From Caulobacteraceae bacterium (GTDB taxonomy: Bacteria > Pseudomonadota > Alphaproteobacteria > Caulobacterales > Caulobacteraceae): a stretch of 64,000 nt of DNA. Under the pieces are notes generated by a model. The model was not told the origin of the DNA and did no database searches. It was given only the letters and a program-made list of their open reading frames with translations. Position 1 is the first letter of the stretch, and each line of letters starts with the position of its first letter. Positions 1-10,265 of the stretch are shown in pieces. The DNA lies in contig JAFBAO010000038.1 in NCBI GenBank assembly GCA_019247715.1, positions 1 to 64,000 on the forward strand, given 5' to 3'. The position numbers and the translations under genes were made by a program.

Positions 1-1
1 C

Positions 2-760
<759 letters not shown>

Positions 761-1008
761 GGGCTCAGACAACGACAAAGGGGACGGACGCGAAGGAGGC
801 GGGCGATGACCAGAGTGGCTTTCGTCACCGGCGGCACCCGGGGCATCGGCAGGGCGATCACGGAGCGGTTGCTCGCCGACGGCCATCGGGTGGCGGCCGG
901 CTATGCGGGAAACGAGGCGGCCGCCAAGGCCTGCGCGGGCGAGCTGGGCGCCATGGTGGTCAAGGGCAACGTCTCCTTGTTCGCGGACTGTTCCCAGGCG
1001 GTCAAGGA

Positions 1009-1029
1009 GGCAACGTTACACTTGACAAA
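1009..1029. repeat. left terminal inverted repeat of IS1595-like element
   Basis: ggcaacgttacacttgacaaa; 20/21 match to reverse complement of the right end. Confidence 0.93.
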
Positions 1030-1069
1030 TTATCCCCCATAGATAGGGTGATTGCCAAGGAGATATCCG

Positions 1070-2050
1070 ATGGCCCGTTCCGCTCTTTCCGCGCCGCACC
1101 TGCAAGACGAAGCCGCCGCGTTCGCCTACGTCGAGGCGCGCCTTTGGCCGAACGGCCCGGTCTGCCCGCACTGCGGCGAGACGGAGCGCCTGACGCGCCT
1201 GACGGCCAAGACGGCTCGCATGGGCCTGCATAGCTGCAAGGCGTGCCGGAAGCAGTTCACCGTGCGCCAAGGCTCGATCTTCGAAAGCTCCCACCTGCCG
1301 CTGCACCTGTGGCTGCAAGTCATCCACCTGATGTGCGCATCCAAGAAGGGCGTCTCGACCCGCCAAATCCAGCGCATTCTGAAGTGCTCGATGAAGACGG
1401 CCTGGTTTTTGACCCATCGCATCCGCGAAGCGATGGCGGCCAAGCACGACATCTTCACCCCACCGTTGGGCGGCGCCGGGAAGGTCGTGGAGGCCGACGA
1501 AGCGTTCCTCAGCCGCGACCCAGCTAAGAAGCTGCGCGGCCCCGGCCCCGCACTTCCGGTCATGTCGCTGCTGGAGCGGGACGGAAGCGTTCGCTCGTTC
1601 CACGTTCCTGACGTCACCGGCGCGAGCCTGCATTCGGTCCTCGCGCGTCATGCCGATCCCAAGAGCCGGCTGATGACCGACGACGCCCAGGTCTATCGGA
1701 CCATCGGCTGGAATTTCGAGGACCACGGCCGCGTCACTCACTCCAAGGGCGAGTACGTCTCGCGGCAAGACCCGACCATCCACACCAACACCGTCGAGGG
1801 GTACTTCAGCATCCTGAAGCGGGGCGTCTATGGCGTGTTCCATCACGTCAGCGAGGCGCACCTTCACCGCTATCTGAGCGAGTTCGACTTCCGCTATTCC
1901 AACCGGGAGAAGCTGGGCGTCAGCGACGATCGCCGCGCCGAGCTGGCGGTCATGGGCGCCAAGGGCAAGCGGCTCACCTATCAAACAACTCGTCGCGCAG
2001 GGCCGACTGCGGCCGGGCCGTCTTCCGCCCCGGCGTCGTGGGAGGGCTAG
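1070..2050 (+). CDS. IS1595 family (ISXO2-like) transposase
   Basis: N-terminal zinc ribbon CPHCGE...CKACRKQFTVRQGSIFE, then VEADEAFL...MTDDAQVY...HTNTVEGYFSILKRGVYGVFHHVSEAHLHRYLSEFDFRYSNR; AAGGAGA RBS upstream of ATG 1070. Confidence 0.93.
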   Translation: MARSALSAPHLQDEAAAFAYVEARLWPNGPVCPHCGETERLTRLTAKTARMGLHSCKACRKQFTVRQGSIFESSHLPLHLWLQVIHLMCASKKGVSTRQIQRILKCSMKTAWFLTHRIREAMAAKHDIFTPPLGGAGKVVEADEAFLSRDPAKKLRGPGPALPVMSLLERDGSVRSFHVPDVTGASLHSVLARHADPKSRLMTDDAQVYRTIGWNFEDHGRVTHSKGEYVSRQDPTIHTNTVEGYFSILKRGVYGVFHHVSEAHLHRYLSEFDFRYSNREKLGVSDDRRAELAVMGAKGKRLTYQTTRRAGPTAAGPSSAPASWEG

Positions 2051-2103
2051 CGTCCCGTTTGAGGACGCGCAACAGTTGGAATTCCCGTTCATGGGGCCGA
2101 ACG

Positions 2104-2421
2104 ATGCCGCCGCCGATAGAAGATGAGGAGGAACGCCGAGAGGTAATCCGGCAGCTTCAGGATCGTGATCACGAGGCGAAGGCGAAGCGACTCAAGGCGG
2201 AAGCCGAAGGCGCGGATGCGGCTCGCGATGAGGCGGCGGTGCGCGCTGCGCTGGAGCGCGCGAAGGCGTTTCCGGAAGGCCGCAATCTCTGCTTTTTCTG
2301 CTTCATCAACGGGCATGAGAGCACCATGTATCCTGTGCCGCACCCCGAACCAGCGCGGTTTGACCGTTGGAAGTGCGGCAATTGTGAACGTGTGATCGAC
2401 CGGAAGACAGGTCTGCGATGA
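2104..2421 (+). CDS. small passenger protein with two CxxC motifs
   Basis: ORF inside the transposon; CFFC...CGNC; start uncertain within ORF 2038-2421; ATGA overlap with the next ORF. Confidence 0.6.
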   Translation: MPPPIEDEEERREVIRQLQDRDHEAKAKRLKAEAEGADAARDEAAVRAALERAKAFPEGRNLCFFCFINGHESTMYPVPHPEPARFDRWKCGNCERVIDRKTGLR

Positions 2422-2633
2422 AGCCGAAACCGAAGCCGAAGAAGCCGCCCGGCCACGCCGATCCGGACGAGTACCAACGCTTCCTGAAGGTAGCGAAAGA
2501 GATCGGCGCGTCCGACGATCCGAAAGACTTCGATAGAGCGTTTGGGAAGGTCACGAGAACGCCGTCGCCAGAAAATGCGAATGAACCGCTATCGGGCGCG
2601 TCGCGGCCTGGAAAAACGCCAACTCGTCGTTGA
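2418..2633 (+). CDS. small lysine/proline-rich passenger protein
   Basis: MKPKPKPKKPPGHADPDEYQRFLKVAKEIGASDDPKDFDRAFGKV; 4 bp ATGA overlap with upstream ORF. Confidence 0.5.
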   Translation: MKPKPKPKKPPGHADPDEYQRFLKVAKEIGASDDPKDFDRAFGKVTRTPSPENANEPLSGASRPGKTPTRR

Positions 2634-3309
2634 AGTGTGGGTGCCACTTATCCATGCAACGCAAGCGTCTGGAGAAGTAAGCGAGAAAGTCGGCCGCCTG
2701 TAGCCCTTTGAATTTCTTCTTATCTTCGATGGTCATCGACCGCAAAACGCCCCTAAAAGCGCCGGCAGCCTTAAGACGATTAAAATCCTTCAAAATTGGT
2801 TCGCTTCGCGGTCCAGACTCGACCACGAACGAGAGGTCCACCCCGTCCATGGCAAGAACGGTCTGAATGGCCTCGTCGCACATCATGTTCTGCAACAGAC
2901 CCTTGAAGCAGAAGGTCGCCGGCGATCCTTCGCGGACCTTCTTCAGATCGGATTTATTCCGATTGAAGATGCTCTTAAGGACGGAGAACTCTAGTCCGAC
3001 CGGCGCCGCGTCGGCGACCATTTCGAAAAACGTAGTGGCGAACGCCAGCGTTTCGTCTCGATCCCATCCTTCGAACTCTCCCCGAAGATGGTGCAGCTCG
3101 ACGGTGTGTAGGTAGTCTACGCCCTTGTCGTTGAAGAAGGCGGTCGCGCGCTGTTCGAAGTCGCTCCAATTGGCCGCCGTGCCGAGGTAGCCGGCAAGCG
3201 TGACGATGGGCTCGCGCTTCTCGCCGCTATCGTCCAGGTGACAGACTAGCACTGCGAACCGCCGGTTTCGCTCATAGCGGGGGATCATCTCCAGCCACGG
3301 AAGCATCAC
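2551..3309 (-). CDS. DUF3800 domain-containing protein (transposon cargo)
   Basis: N-terminal acidic motif (HLDDSGEK) and C-terminal GLQAADFLAYFSRR typical of DUF3800. Confidence 0.8.
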   Translation of the reverse strand: MMLPWLEMIPRYERNRRFAVLVCHLDDSGEKREPIVTLAGYLGTAANWSDFEQRATAFFNDKGVDYLHTVELHHLRGEFEGWDRDETLAFATTFFEMVADAAPVGLEFSVLKSIFNRNKSDLKKVREGSPATFCFKGLLQNMMCDEAIQTVLAMDGVDLSFVVESGPRSEPILKDFNRLKAAGAFRGVLRSMTIEDKKKFKGLQAADFLAYFSRRLRCMDKWHPHFNDELAFFQAATRPIAVHSHFLATAFS

Positions 3310-3349
3310 GATGCTCCCCGACCGGCGAAAGCATACCTATTGTGCCCGT

Positions 3350-3370
3350 TTTGTGAAGTGTAACGTTGCC
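3350..3370. repeat. right terminal inverted repeat of IS1595-like element
   Basis: tttgtgaagtgtaacgttgcc; reverse complement of left TIR with one mismatch. Confidence 0.93.
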
Positions 3371-3947
3371 GTCAAGGAGGTGGAGGCGGCCCTCGGCCCC
3401 ATCGACATCCTGGTCAACAACGCCGGGATCACCTGGGACGCCGTCCTTCATCGGATGAGCGAGGCTCAGTGGACCGAGGTGATCCGCGTCAACCTCGCGT
3501 CCATCTTCAACATGACCCGCAACGTGATCGAGGGCATGCGCGAGCGGAGCTTCGGCCGCATCGTCAACATCTCCTCGATCAACGGGCAGAAGGGCCAGAC
3601 CGGCCAGACCAACTACTCGGCCGCCAAGGCGGGCATGATCGGCTTCACCAAGGCGCTGGCCCAGGAGAACGCCCGCAAGGGGATCACGGTCAACGCCATC
3701 GCGCCGGGCTACATCGACACCGAGATGGTGAGCGCCGTGGCGCCCAACGTCCTGGAGCAGATCGTCGCCTCCATCCCGGTGGGACGCCTGGGGATGGCGG
3801 ATGAAGTCGCCCGCTGCGTCGCCTTTCTCGCGGCGGACGAAGCCGGTTACATCACGGGCGCGACTCTCACAGTAAACGGCGGTCAATACATTACGGGTTA
3901 GTAAGCGCGTCCAAAAAGCGCCCCACTCCGGGGGCATTTGCGGGGAA

Positions 3948-4721
3948 ATGGCGGCGCCGTTGACGGCAATCCGGGTCCTTTTGACGCTCGCCTTGGGCCT
4001 GGCGGCGGGGGCGATTGCGTCGCAGGTCCTCGCCTCGCCCTCGCTCACCTTGCGCGAGGCGCTGATGAGCAACCGGCCGGGTCCCGGGAGCAAGGCCGAT
4101 CCCCCGACCATCGGCCGCTACCAGACCGACGAGGGCGGCCAGTTCGTCCTCGACCGCTCGAACCCCATCCCGCTCTTGAAGTTCGAGGACAACCCGGAGA
4201 TCTGGGTTCTGCAGGCGGCGGCCGGGCCGCGCGGCGACACCATCTACCGCAACGACATCGGCGAGCCGATGCTGCGGGCGACCCGCTTCGGCGGCATGAC
4301 GGTCTTCACCCAGCGCCGGCCGGACGGCTCGGCGGCGGCCTTGGAGGGGACCTCGTCGCCGCTGAGGATCGCCCCCCTCAGCCCGACGGTGCTCTTCAAC
4401 CGCTTCTACCAGGCGAGCGTGCGTGCGAGCCGGGCCGCGCAGCACCAGGTGGGCTTCGAGACCCGCGAGGACGCCACGCCCGGCGCCGCGGCGCTGCTGG
4501 CCGATGCGGCGATGGTGGCGAGCGAGGCCTTGGTCGGCATCGCCGGACGGCCCAATGGCCGCGCCCTGCTTTCCCGCATCGACGACGTGGTGATCGCCCA
4601 GGGTCCCAGGCCGGCCGCCGCCCTGCAGAAGGGGGTGCTCACTGTCACCATCGTGCCCTCCGACGGGGTGGCGGGACGTCCGTCCTCGCGCCGGATCGAG
4701 CACGCGGCGGGGGTGCGTTAG
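3948..4721 (+). CDS. hypothetical exported protein (possibly DUF4908-like)
   Basis: N-terminal hydrophobic signal MAAPLTAIRVLLTLALGLAAGAIAS; intact ORF. Confidence 0.6.
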   Translation: MAAPLTAIRVLLTLALGLAAGAIASQVLASPSLTLREALMSNRPGPGSKADPPTIGRYQTDEGGQFVLDRSNPIPLLKFEDNPEIWVLQAAAGPRGDTIYRNDIGEPMLRATRFGGMTVFTQRRPDGSAAALEGTSSPLRIAPLSPTVLFNRFYQASVRASRAAQHQVGFETREDATPGAAALLADAAMVASEALVGIAGRPNGRALLSRIDDVVIAQGPRPAAALQKGVLTVTIVPSDGVAGRPSSRRIEHAAGVR

Positions 4722-4722
4722 C

Positions 4723-5745
4723 TCATTTGAGGTCCCGCCAGCAGGGCGTGTCCGAGCCGGGCCAGGACCTCGCCTCGTAGACGCCGCGCGCCACCGCCCG
4801 CGCCAGGCAATCGGCCGCCAGGGCGCCGACCCGCGCCACCGTCATGGTCCGCGGCTCGGGCGGCTCGCGCCGAGCGGTGGAGAGGACGAAGACCACATCA
4901 CCGTCGAAGGGCGCGTGAACCGGGCGCAGGGCCCGGGCGAGGCCGTCCTGGGCCATGATCGCCACCCGGCGCGCTTCGGCGGGGTCGAGGGCGAGGTCGG
5001 TGGCGACGCAGGCGATGGTGGTGTGGGTCCGCGCGCCCGGCGCGCTCTTGGCGCGGCCCCACTCGTCCGGGGCGGCCCGGAGACCGGCCGAGCCCAGGCC
5101 TCCGAACTCGCCGTCCAGTTCGTAGGGGGCGGCCCAGAAGGTCCGCGAGCCGGGGGCCACGGCCGATCCGAAGCTGTTCACCGCCGCGATCGCCCCGACC
5201 GTGAAGCCCTCGGCCGTGACCGCCGAGGCCGAGCCGACGCCCCCTTTGAGCCCGCCCGCCGTCGCGCCGTGGCCGGCGCCCGCGGCGCCGAGCGCGACGG
5301 TCTGGTCGGCCGCGCGGGCCGCCGCCAGGCCGAGATCCCGATACGGAGGGCTGAGGCCCCAGTCCTTGCGTCCGCCGTTGGCGAGGTCGAAGAGGATCGC
5401 CGCCGGCACCACCGGGGCGACCGGGATGTCCGGGGCGCTCGCGAGCTGGTAGCCGCGCCGGTCCGCGCCCAGGAAGGCGACCACGCCGTCGGCGGCGGCG
5501 AGCCCATAGACGGATCCGCCCGAGAGCACCACCGCGTCCACCGCGTCCACCAGGTTCTCGGGCGCCAGGGCGTCGGTCTCCCGGGTGCCGGGCGCGCCGC
5601 CTCGGACGTCGCAGGCGCAGACGGCCCGCACGTCGGGCAAGATCACCGTGACGCCGGTGCGCACCGCATCGTCGTGGGCCTGGCCGATCAGCAGCCCGGC
5701 GACGTCGGTGATCAGGTTGAGCGGTCCGGGGCGCGCGCCGGTCAT
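4723..5745 (-). CDS. P1 family peptidase (DmpA/L-aminopeptidase-D-esterase type)
   Basis: NLITDVAGLLIGQAHDD, VLSGGSVYGLAAADGV, GVGSASAVTAEGFTVGAIAAVNSFG. Confidence 0.9.
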   Translation of the reverse strand: MTGARPGPLNLITDVAGLLIGQAHDDAVRTGVTVILPDVRAVCACDVRGGAPGTRETDALAPENLVDAVDAVVLSGGSVYGLAAADGVVAFLGADRRGYQLASAPDIPVAPVVPAAILFDLANGGRKDWGLSPPYRDLGLAAARAADQTVALGAAGAGHGATAGGLKGGVGSASAVTAEGFTVGAIAAVNSFGSAVAPGSRTFWAAPYELDGEFGGLGSAGLRAAPDEWGRAKSAPGARTHTTIACVATDLALDPAEARRVAIMAQDGLARALRPVHAPFDGDVVFVLSTARREPPEPRTMTVARVGALAADCLARAVARGVYEARSWPGSDTPCWRDLK

Positions 5746-5828
5746 GGCGCTTGCTCGCACGGCGCCGGCTCGGTTGTCCACGGGCGCGCCGGCCCTATGG
5801 TGGCGATCCCCAGCTTCGGGATGGAATC

Positions 5829-7511
5829 ATGAAGCCCCTCATCGGTCTTCTCGCGGCGGCCGCCCTGGCCCTGGCCGGCGCCGCCGGCGCGGCCCCGCTC
5901 GCGCCCCACGCGATCGTCGTGGCGGCCAACCCCCTGGCCGCCGAGGCGGGTCTGAAGGTGCTGCGCCGGGGCGGTTCGGCGGTCGACGCCGCCGTGGCGG
6001 CGCAGGCGGTGCTCGGCCTCGTGGAGCCGCAGAGCTCCGGCCTCGGGGGCGGGGCCTTCATGGTCTACTACGAGGCGAGAACGCGGCGGATCACCGCCTA
6101 CGACGGCCGCGAGACGGCGCCGGCCGGGGCCAGCCCGAACCTCTTCATCGGTCCGAACGGCAAGCCGCTGCCGCGGGCCGAGGCGATCCTGTCAGGCCGC
6201 TCGGCGGGGGTTCCAGGGGCGGTGGCCATGCTGTCGCTGGCCCACAAGGAGCATGGCCGGCTCGCCTGGCGGGGGCTGTTCGACGACGCGGAGGTCCTTG
6301 CCGTTAGGGGCTTCACGGTCAGCCCGCGCCTCGCCTCGATGATCACCTCCCGCGCGCCCCAGGCTTCGGCCCCGGACGCGGTCAGCTACTTCAGCAAGCC
6401 GGACGGAACGCGGCTGAAAGCCGGCGATGTGCTGGTGAACCGCGCCTATGCGGCGACTCTACGACGGCTCGCAGCGCAGGGGCCTGGCGCGCTGCTGTCG
6501 GGTCCTATAGCCGCCGACATCGTCAGGCGGCTGCGCCAGGATCCGCTCCCCGGGCCCATGACCCTCGCCGATCTCGCCGCCTACCGCCCACGCGAGGCCC
6601 CCGCGCTCTGCGCCCCCTACCGCGCCTACATCGTCTGCGGGCCCGACGCGCCCTCCGGCGGACCGGCCGTCCTCGAGGCGCTGGGCCTCCTCGAGCACAC
6701 CGACATCGCCGCCCGCGGCCCCGCCGATCCGCAGGCCTGGCGCGCCCTCGCCGGTGCGGAGCGGCTGATGTACGCCGACCGGGACGCCTACGAGGGCGAT
6801 CCGGCGTTCGTGGATGTCCCGACCCGGGGGCTGCTCGACCCGAATTACCTCGCCGGACGCGCCGGGTTCGTCGATGCGGCCGCGCTGCTCGCCCCGCCGC
6901 CCGGCCGCCCGCCCGGCGCCCCGGCCACGGGGAGCTGCGACGCCGGCGACGCCGGGACCTCGCACATGGTCATCGTGGACACCCGCGGCGACGTGGTCTC
7001 GATGACCACCACGGTGGAGAGCATCTTCGGCGACGGGCGGATGGTGGACGGCTTCTTCCTGAACAACCAGCTCACCGACTTCTGCTTCGTCCCCGAGGAT
7101 CGCCGCGGCCTGCCCACGGCCAACGCCGTCGCGCCCGGCAAGAGGCCGCGCTCGTCGATGTCGCCGGTGATCGTGCTGGACAAGGACCGCCGGTTCGTGG
7201 CGGCGCTCGGCTCGCCCGGAGGTAACGCCATCCCAGCCTATGTGCTGAAGTCGATGATCGCGGTGTTGGACTGGGGCCAGTCGATGCAGGCCGCGACGGC
7301 GCTGCCGAATTTGATCGCCCGGGGCGCTACGACCCAGGCGGAGCCGAAGCTCTTTCCGCCAGGCGTGGTCGATGGCCTGACCGCCGGCGGGCTCGCGCTC
7401 TCCACCGGCTATGCGGCGGAGGGCTCAGGGGTTCACGGCGTCGTCGCCCGGCCCGGCGGCCTCGAAGGCGGCGCCGATCCGAGGCGGGAGGGGGTGGCGG
7501 TGGGGTTCTGA
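5829..7511 (+). CDS. ggt: gamma-glutamyltransferase
   Basis: AAEAGLKVLRRGGSAVDAAVAAQAVLGLVEPQSSGLGGGAFM and GTSHMVIVDTRGDVVSMTTTVESIFG. Confidence 0.93.
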   Translation: MKPLIGLLAAAALALAGAAGAAPLAPHAIVVAANPLAAEAGLKVLRRGGSAVDAAVAAQAVLGLVEPQSSGLGGGAFMVYYEARTRRITAYDGRETAPAGASPNLFIGPNGKPLPRAEAILSGRSAGVPGAVAMLSLAHKEHGRLAWRGLFDDAEVLAVRGFTVSPRLASMITSRAPQASAPDAVSYFSKPDGTRLKAGDVLVNRAYAATLRRLAAQGPGALLSGPIAADIVRRLRQDPLPGPMTLADLAAYRPREAPALCAPYRAYIVCGPDAPSGGPAVLEALGLLEHTDIAARGPADPQAWRALAGAERLMYADRDAYEGDPAFVDVPTRGLLDPNYLAGRAGFVDAAALLAPPPGRPPGAPATGSCDAGDAGTSHMVIVDTRGDVVSMTTTVESIFGDGRMVDGFFLNNQLTDFCFVPEDRRGLPTANAVAPGKRPRSSMSPVIVLDKDRRFVAALGSPGGNAIPAYVLKSMIAVLDWGQSMQAATALPNLIARGATTQAEPKLFPPGVVDGLTAGGLALSTGYAAEGSGVHGVVARPGGLEGGADPRREGVAVGF

Positions 7512-7537
7512 AAGCCCGGCCGGGGATGCTCCTTCTC

Positions 7538-7969
7538 TCAAAGGCGCATGTAGACGGTGACGAAGGCGGCGATCCCGATCACCGTGACGACCACCGCCAC
7601 GATGTAGACGGGCGCCACCATCCGGTGCGGTCGCCTGACCGCGATCGCCGCGAATTCGCCGCTGCGCATCTCGGCGTCCGCCACCCGGTATTGCCAGGTG
7701 AAGATGATCAGCGAGGCGACGCCGGCGGCGATCAGCGCCAGTCCGAAGTCCCGCGGGCCCTCGGGGCGCATCACCCGCAGGTTTTCCGGGACGCTGCTGC
7801 GCAGTCGCTCGAAAAACTGCGAGACGGTGAAGCCGAAGCCGATCAGCGACACGGCCGTGCGGGTCGCGGACATCAGGGTGCGCTGCATCGACAGCTGGGT
7901 GTTGATCCAGGAAAAGTGGTTGCTGACGCTCGGCTGCACGTCGAAGCGGGCGCCGGATGGGGTGCTCAT
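7538..7969 (-). CDS. DUF202 family (YidH-like) membrane protein
   Basis: SWINTQLSMQRTLMSATRTAVSLIGFGFTVSQFFERL plus two further TM segments. Confidence 0.85.
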   Translation of the reverse strand: MSTPSGARFDVQPSVSNHFSWINTQLSMQRTLMSATRTAVSLIGFGFTVSQFFERLRSSVPENLRVMRPEGPRDFGLALIAAGVASLIIFTWQYRVADAEMRSGEFAAIAVRRPHRMVAPVYIVAVVVTVIGIAAFVTVYMRL

Positions 7970-8153
7970 GGCCGGACTCCAGATGCGCGGGCGGGCCCCT
8001 CGCCGAGCCACCCAGGCAAGAGCGGCCGGCGTTTGGATCGGCGAACATCCGAGACCAAGCTGGAAGAGCCCCCGCCGCCGCGCCCGCCGACGCCGGTCAT
8101 GGCCCCGGCCCCGGAGGTCCGGCCGGCGCGAAGGCGTAAAGGCGCGGTGAGCG

Positions 8154-8391
8154 TCACCGGCCCGCGAAGGCGGTGGTCATCTTCTCCATCACCTGGTCGA
8201 TCGTGAAGCTCGCCGCCTTCTGCCGGGGCGGGAATTGCTGGAAGGTGGCCAGGAACCGCCCGACGATCTGCTGAACCGGGATGATCAGGTAGGCCTTGCT
8301 GATGTACCAGTCCCAGTACGTGTTGGAGGTGACGTCCGCCCGCTCAAACGGATCGGTTCGCAGGTTGAAGATGTTGGGTTTGCCGTTCGGC
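8154..8391 (-). pseudogene. arylsulfatase C-terminal remnant
   Basis: KPNIFNLRTDPFERADVTSNTYWDWYISKAYLIIPVQQIVGRFLATFQQFPPRQKAASFTIDQVMEKM matches arylsulfatase C-termini; no CxPSR active site or metal-binding regions upstream. Confidence 0.75.
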
Positions 8392-8559
8392 ATCGCGGCC
8401 TCCAATGGAAGTGGAAGCGCATACCCTTCAGTCCGGGGCTCCGGGTGGCCATCGGGCGAATCACGGACCCCCGGTGGCGCCCGGACCCACGGGGCCTCAA
8501 CGATCCGCAGCCCTGGCGGGTGATGGCGGCCGGGCACGGGCTCGGGAACGCGTTACGCT

Positions 8560-8925
8560 TCATGCCGACGCCTTGGTCAGGCCGGGCTCATTGGCGTAGC
8601 GGCCCATCGCCTCCACATCGCGCGCGAGGAAGTAGTTGAGCCCCGTGCGGATCGTCGCGATCGCGGCCAGCTGCCCGATGTCGTTCCAGGTGGGCGAGAT
8701 CGCCGTGTCGACGATGTCGGCCGCGAGCGCGAACTCCAGCGCCAGCACGATCCAGGAGGCGAAACGCACCCAGATGCGCCGCTTCACCGAGGCGTCGCCC
8801 AGCCGCGGCGCGGCGCGCACGAGCAGCAGCGCCGCCTCGAGGGCGGCGATCGTCAGGATGACCACCGTGCCGAGCTCGCAGCCCAGCGCGACGTAGGACG
8901 CAGAGCCTTTGAAAGTCGCCTCCAC
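8560..8925 (-). CDS. DUF1622 family membrane protein
   Basis: VKRRIWVRFASWIVLALEFALAADIVDTAISPTWNDIGQLAAIATIRTGLNYFL. Confidence 0.88.
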   Translation of the reverse strand: MEATFKGSASYVALGCELGTVVILTIAALEAALLLVRAAPRLGDASVKRRIWVRFASWIVLALEFALAADIVDTAISPTWNDIGQLAAIATIRTGLNYFLARDVEAMGRYANEPGLTKASA

Positions 8926-9118
8926 CTCAGCCGCCGTTTCTGCGCATTGGGGGCCGCCGACATCGCTGCATTCAAACGACGCTAAGCCTCACAGCCGGTT
9001 CCGGCATCCGGGTGAAACCCGACCTGAGGCGTCACCGCCTTTCCATGCGCCCGCGACATCGCGCCCGACTCCAAAGTGGGAGGTCGCCGCGTAGTGGTGA
9101 GGCTTCAGGAGGGGTGCG

Positions 9119-9331
9119 ATGGCCTACGACGCAGAGCCCGGCGGCGATCCGCGCGGCCCATGGTGCAAGGGTTGCAAGACGGCGATCGCGCCTGGCCAGG
9201 CCTCCACGCGCCTGCATGTCCTTCAGGACCCCGACGGCAAGCTGGGCCTCACGGGCCTCTGGCACGCCGAATGCGCGCGCCCTTACTGGGACACGATCAC
9301 GCCGATGCTGCGCCGGGTCGGCTGGCGCTAG
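9119..9331 (+). CDS. small putative zinc-binding protein
   Basis: 70 aa with WCKGCKTAI...GLWHAECARPYW (CxxC-HxxC spacing). Confidence 0.6.
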   Translation: MAYDAEPGGDPRGPWCKGCKTAIAPGQASTRLHVLQDPDGKLGLTGLWHAECARPYWDTITPMLRRVGWR

Positions 9332-9436
9332 CGGCCCCCGCGAACTTTCGTCCATCCCTCTCCGGGTTCCTCCCGATGTGGCCGCCTCGGGCCCGTCGTA
9401 GCCTGGGTCGGGGACGACGACCGCGGGAGGCTGGCG

Positions 9437-10261
9437 ATGTTCCGTGTGCGCTCGGCCGCATGGCTGGGAAGCGTGCTGATCTGCCTCCTTCTCGCCGATG
9501 GCGCGCGCGCCTCCGAGGCCGGCGCGAGCCTCTACCTGTTGGGCTCCGGCGGCCCGGAGGCGGCGGTGACGCCGCCGGTGGTGGGCGTGTTCGCCGACGA
9601 CACCGTCTACGTCTACGACGGCTCGGCTAAGGGCGGGGCGCAGTTCCCGATCGGCGGCAACGTCGTGGCGGGTTTGCGCGCCACCATCGTCGCCGATTTC
9701 GCCACCGTCGTCTGGGTCCCGTCCACGGACTTCGCCGGCGGGACCTTAATGTTCGGCGGCGCGCTGCCGATCGGCGATCCACTCGTCGACGTTTCGGCGG
9801 TGGTCACCGGCCCGCGCGGCCGTTCGTTCGGTCTCTCCAGAAGCGATCATGCGCTGAAGATCGGCGATCCCATCCTGACCGCGGAGCTGGGTTGGCGCCA
9901 GGGCCTGACGTTCAACGGCGTCAATCGCGACACCCAGTACAGGACCGGCACGGAGTTCCACCTGGAGGGCTCGGTCGAGAAGATCTTGTCGCCAGGCTGG
10001 TCGCTTGGCGCCCAGGCTTATTGGTTCGACCAGCTCACGGGCGATTCCGGCGCGGGCGCGAGCTTGGGACCGTTCAAGGGGCAGGTGGTCGGGGTCGGCG
10101 GCACGGTGGCCCACAGCTTCAAGATCGGCCCGCTGCCCGCCACGCTGCGGGTGCGGGTCATGACCGAGTTTGACGCCAAGAACCGGCTCCAGGGCACATC
10201 TGGCTGGCTCGACTTCAGCATCCCGCTGTGGGTTCGCCTGCCGAAGGCGCCGCGGGCGTGA
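9437..10261 (+). CDS. outer-membrane transporter-like protein (phenol-degradation meta-pathway/SphA-like)
   Basis: Signal peptide, beta-rich sequence, terminal SGWLDFSIPLWVRL. Confidence 0.6.
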   Translation: MFRVRSAAWLGSVLICLLLADGARASEAGASLYLLGSGGPEAAVTPPVVGVFADDTVYVYDGSAKGGAQFPIGGNVVAGLRATIVADFATVVWVPSTDFAGGTLMFGGALPIGDPLVDVSAVVTGPRGRSFGLSRSDHALKIGDPILTAELGWRQGLTFNGVNRDTQYRTGTEFHLEGSVEKILSPGWSLGAQAYWFDQLTGDSGAGASLGPFKGQVVGVGGTVAHSFKIGPLPATLRVRVMTEFDAKNRLQGTSGWLDFSIPLWVRLPKAPRA

Positions 10262-10265
10262 TGCT

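Larger units (their letters stand above)
1009..3370 (+). mobile_element. IS1595-family (ISXO2-like) transposon with passenger genes
   Basis: TIRs GGCAACGTTACACTT(G/C)ACAAA at both ends, flanked by 8 bp direct repeat GTCAAGGA (1001-1008 and 3371-3378); internal ISXO2-like transposase. Confidence 0.95.
806..3901 (+). pseudogene. phaB: acetoacetyl-CoA reductase (SDR), interrupted by a mobile element; exons 806-1008 and 3379-3901 join in frame
   Basis: N-part [18 protein letters not shown]...SQAVKE and C-part VEAALGPIDILVNNAGITWD...YSAAKAG...YITG; removing 1009-3378 restores a ~241 aa ORF. Confidence 0.93.
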
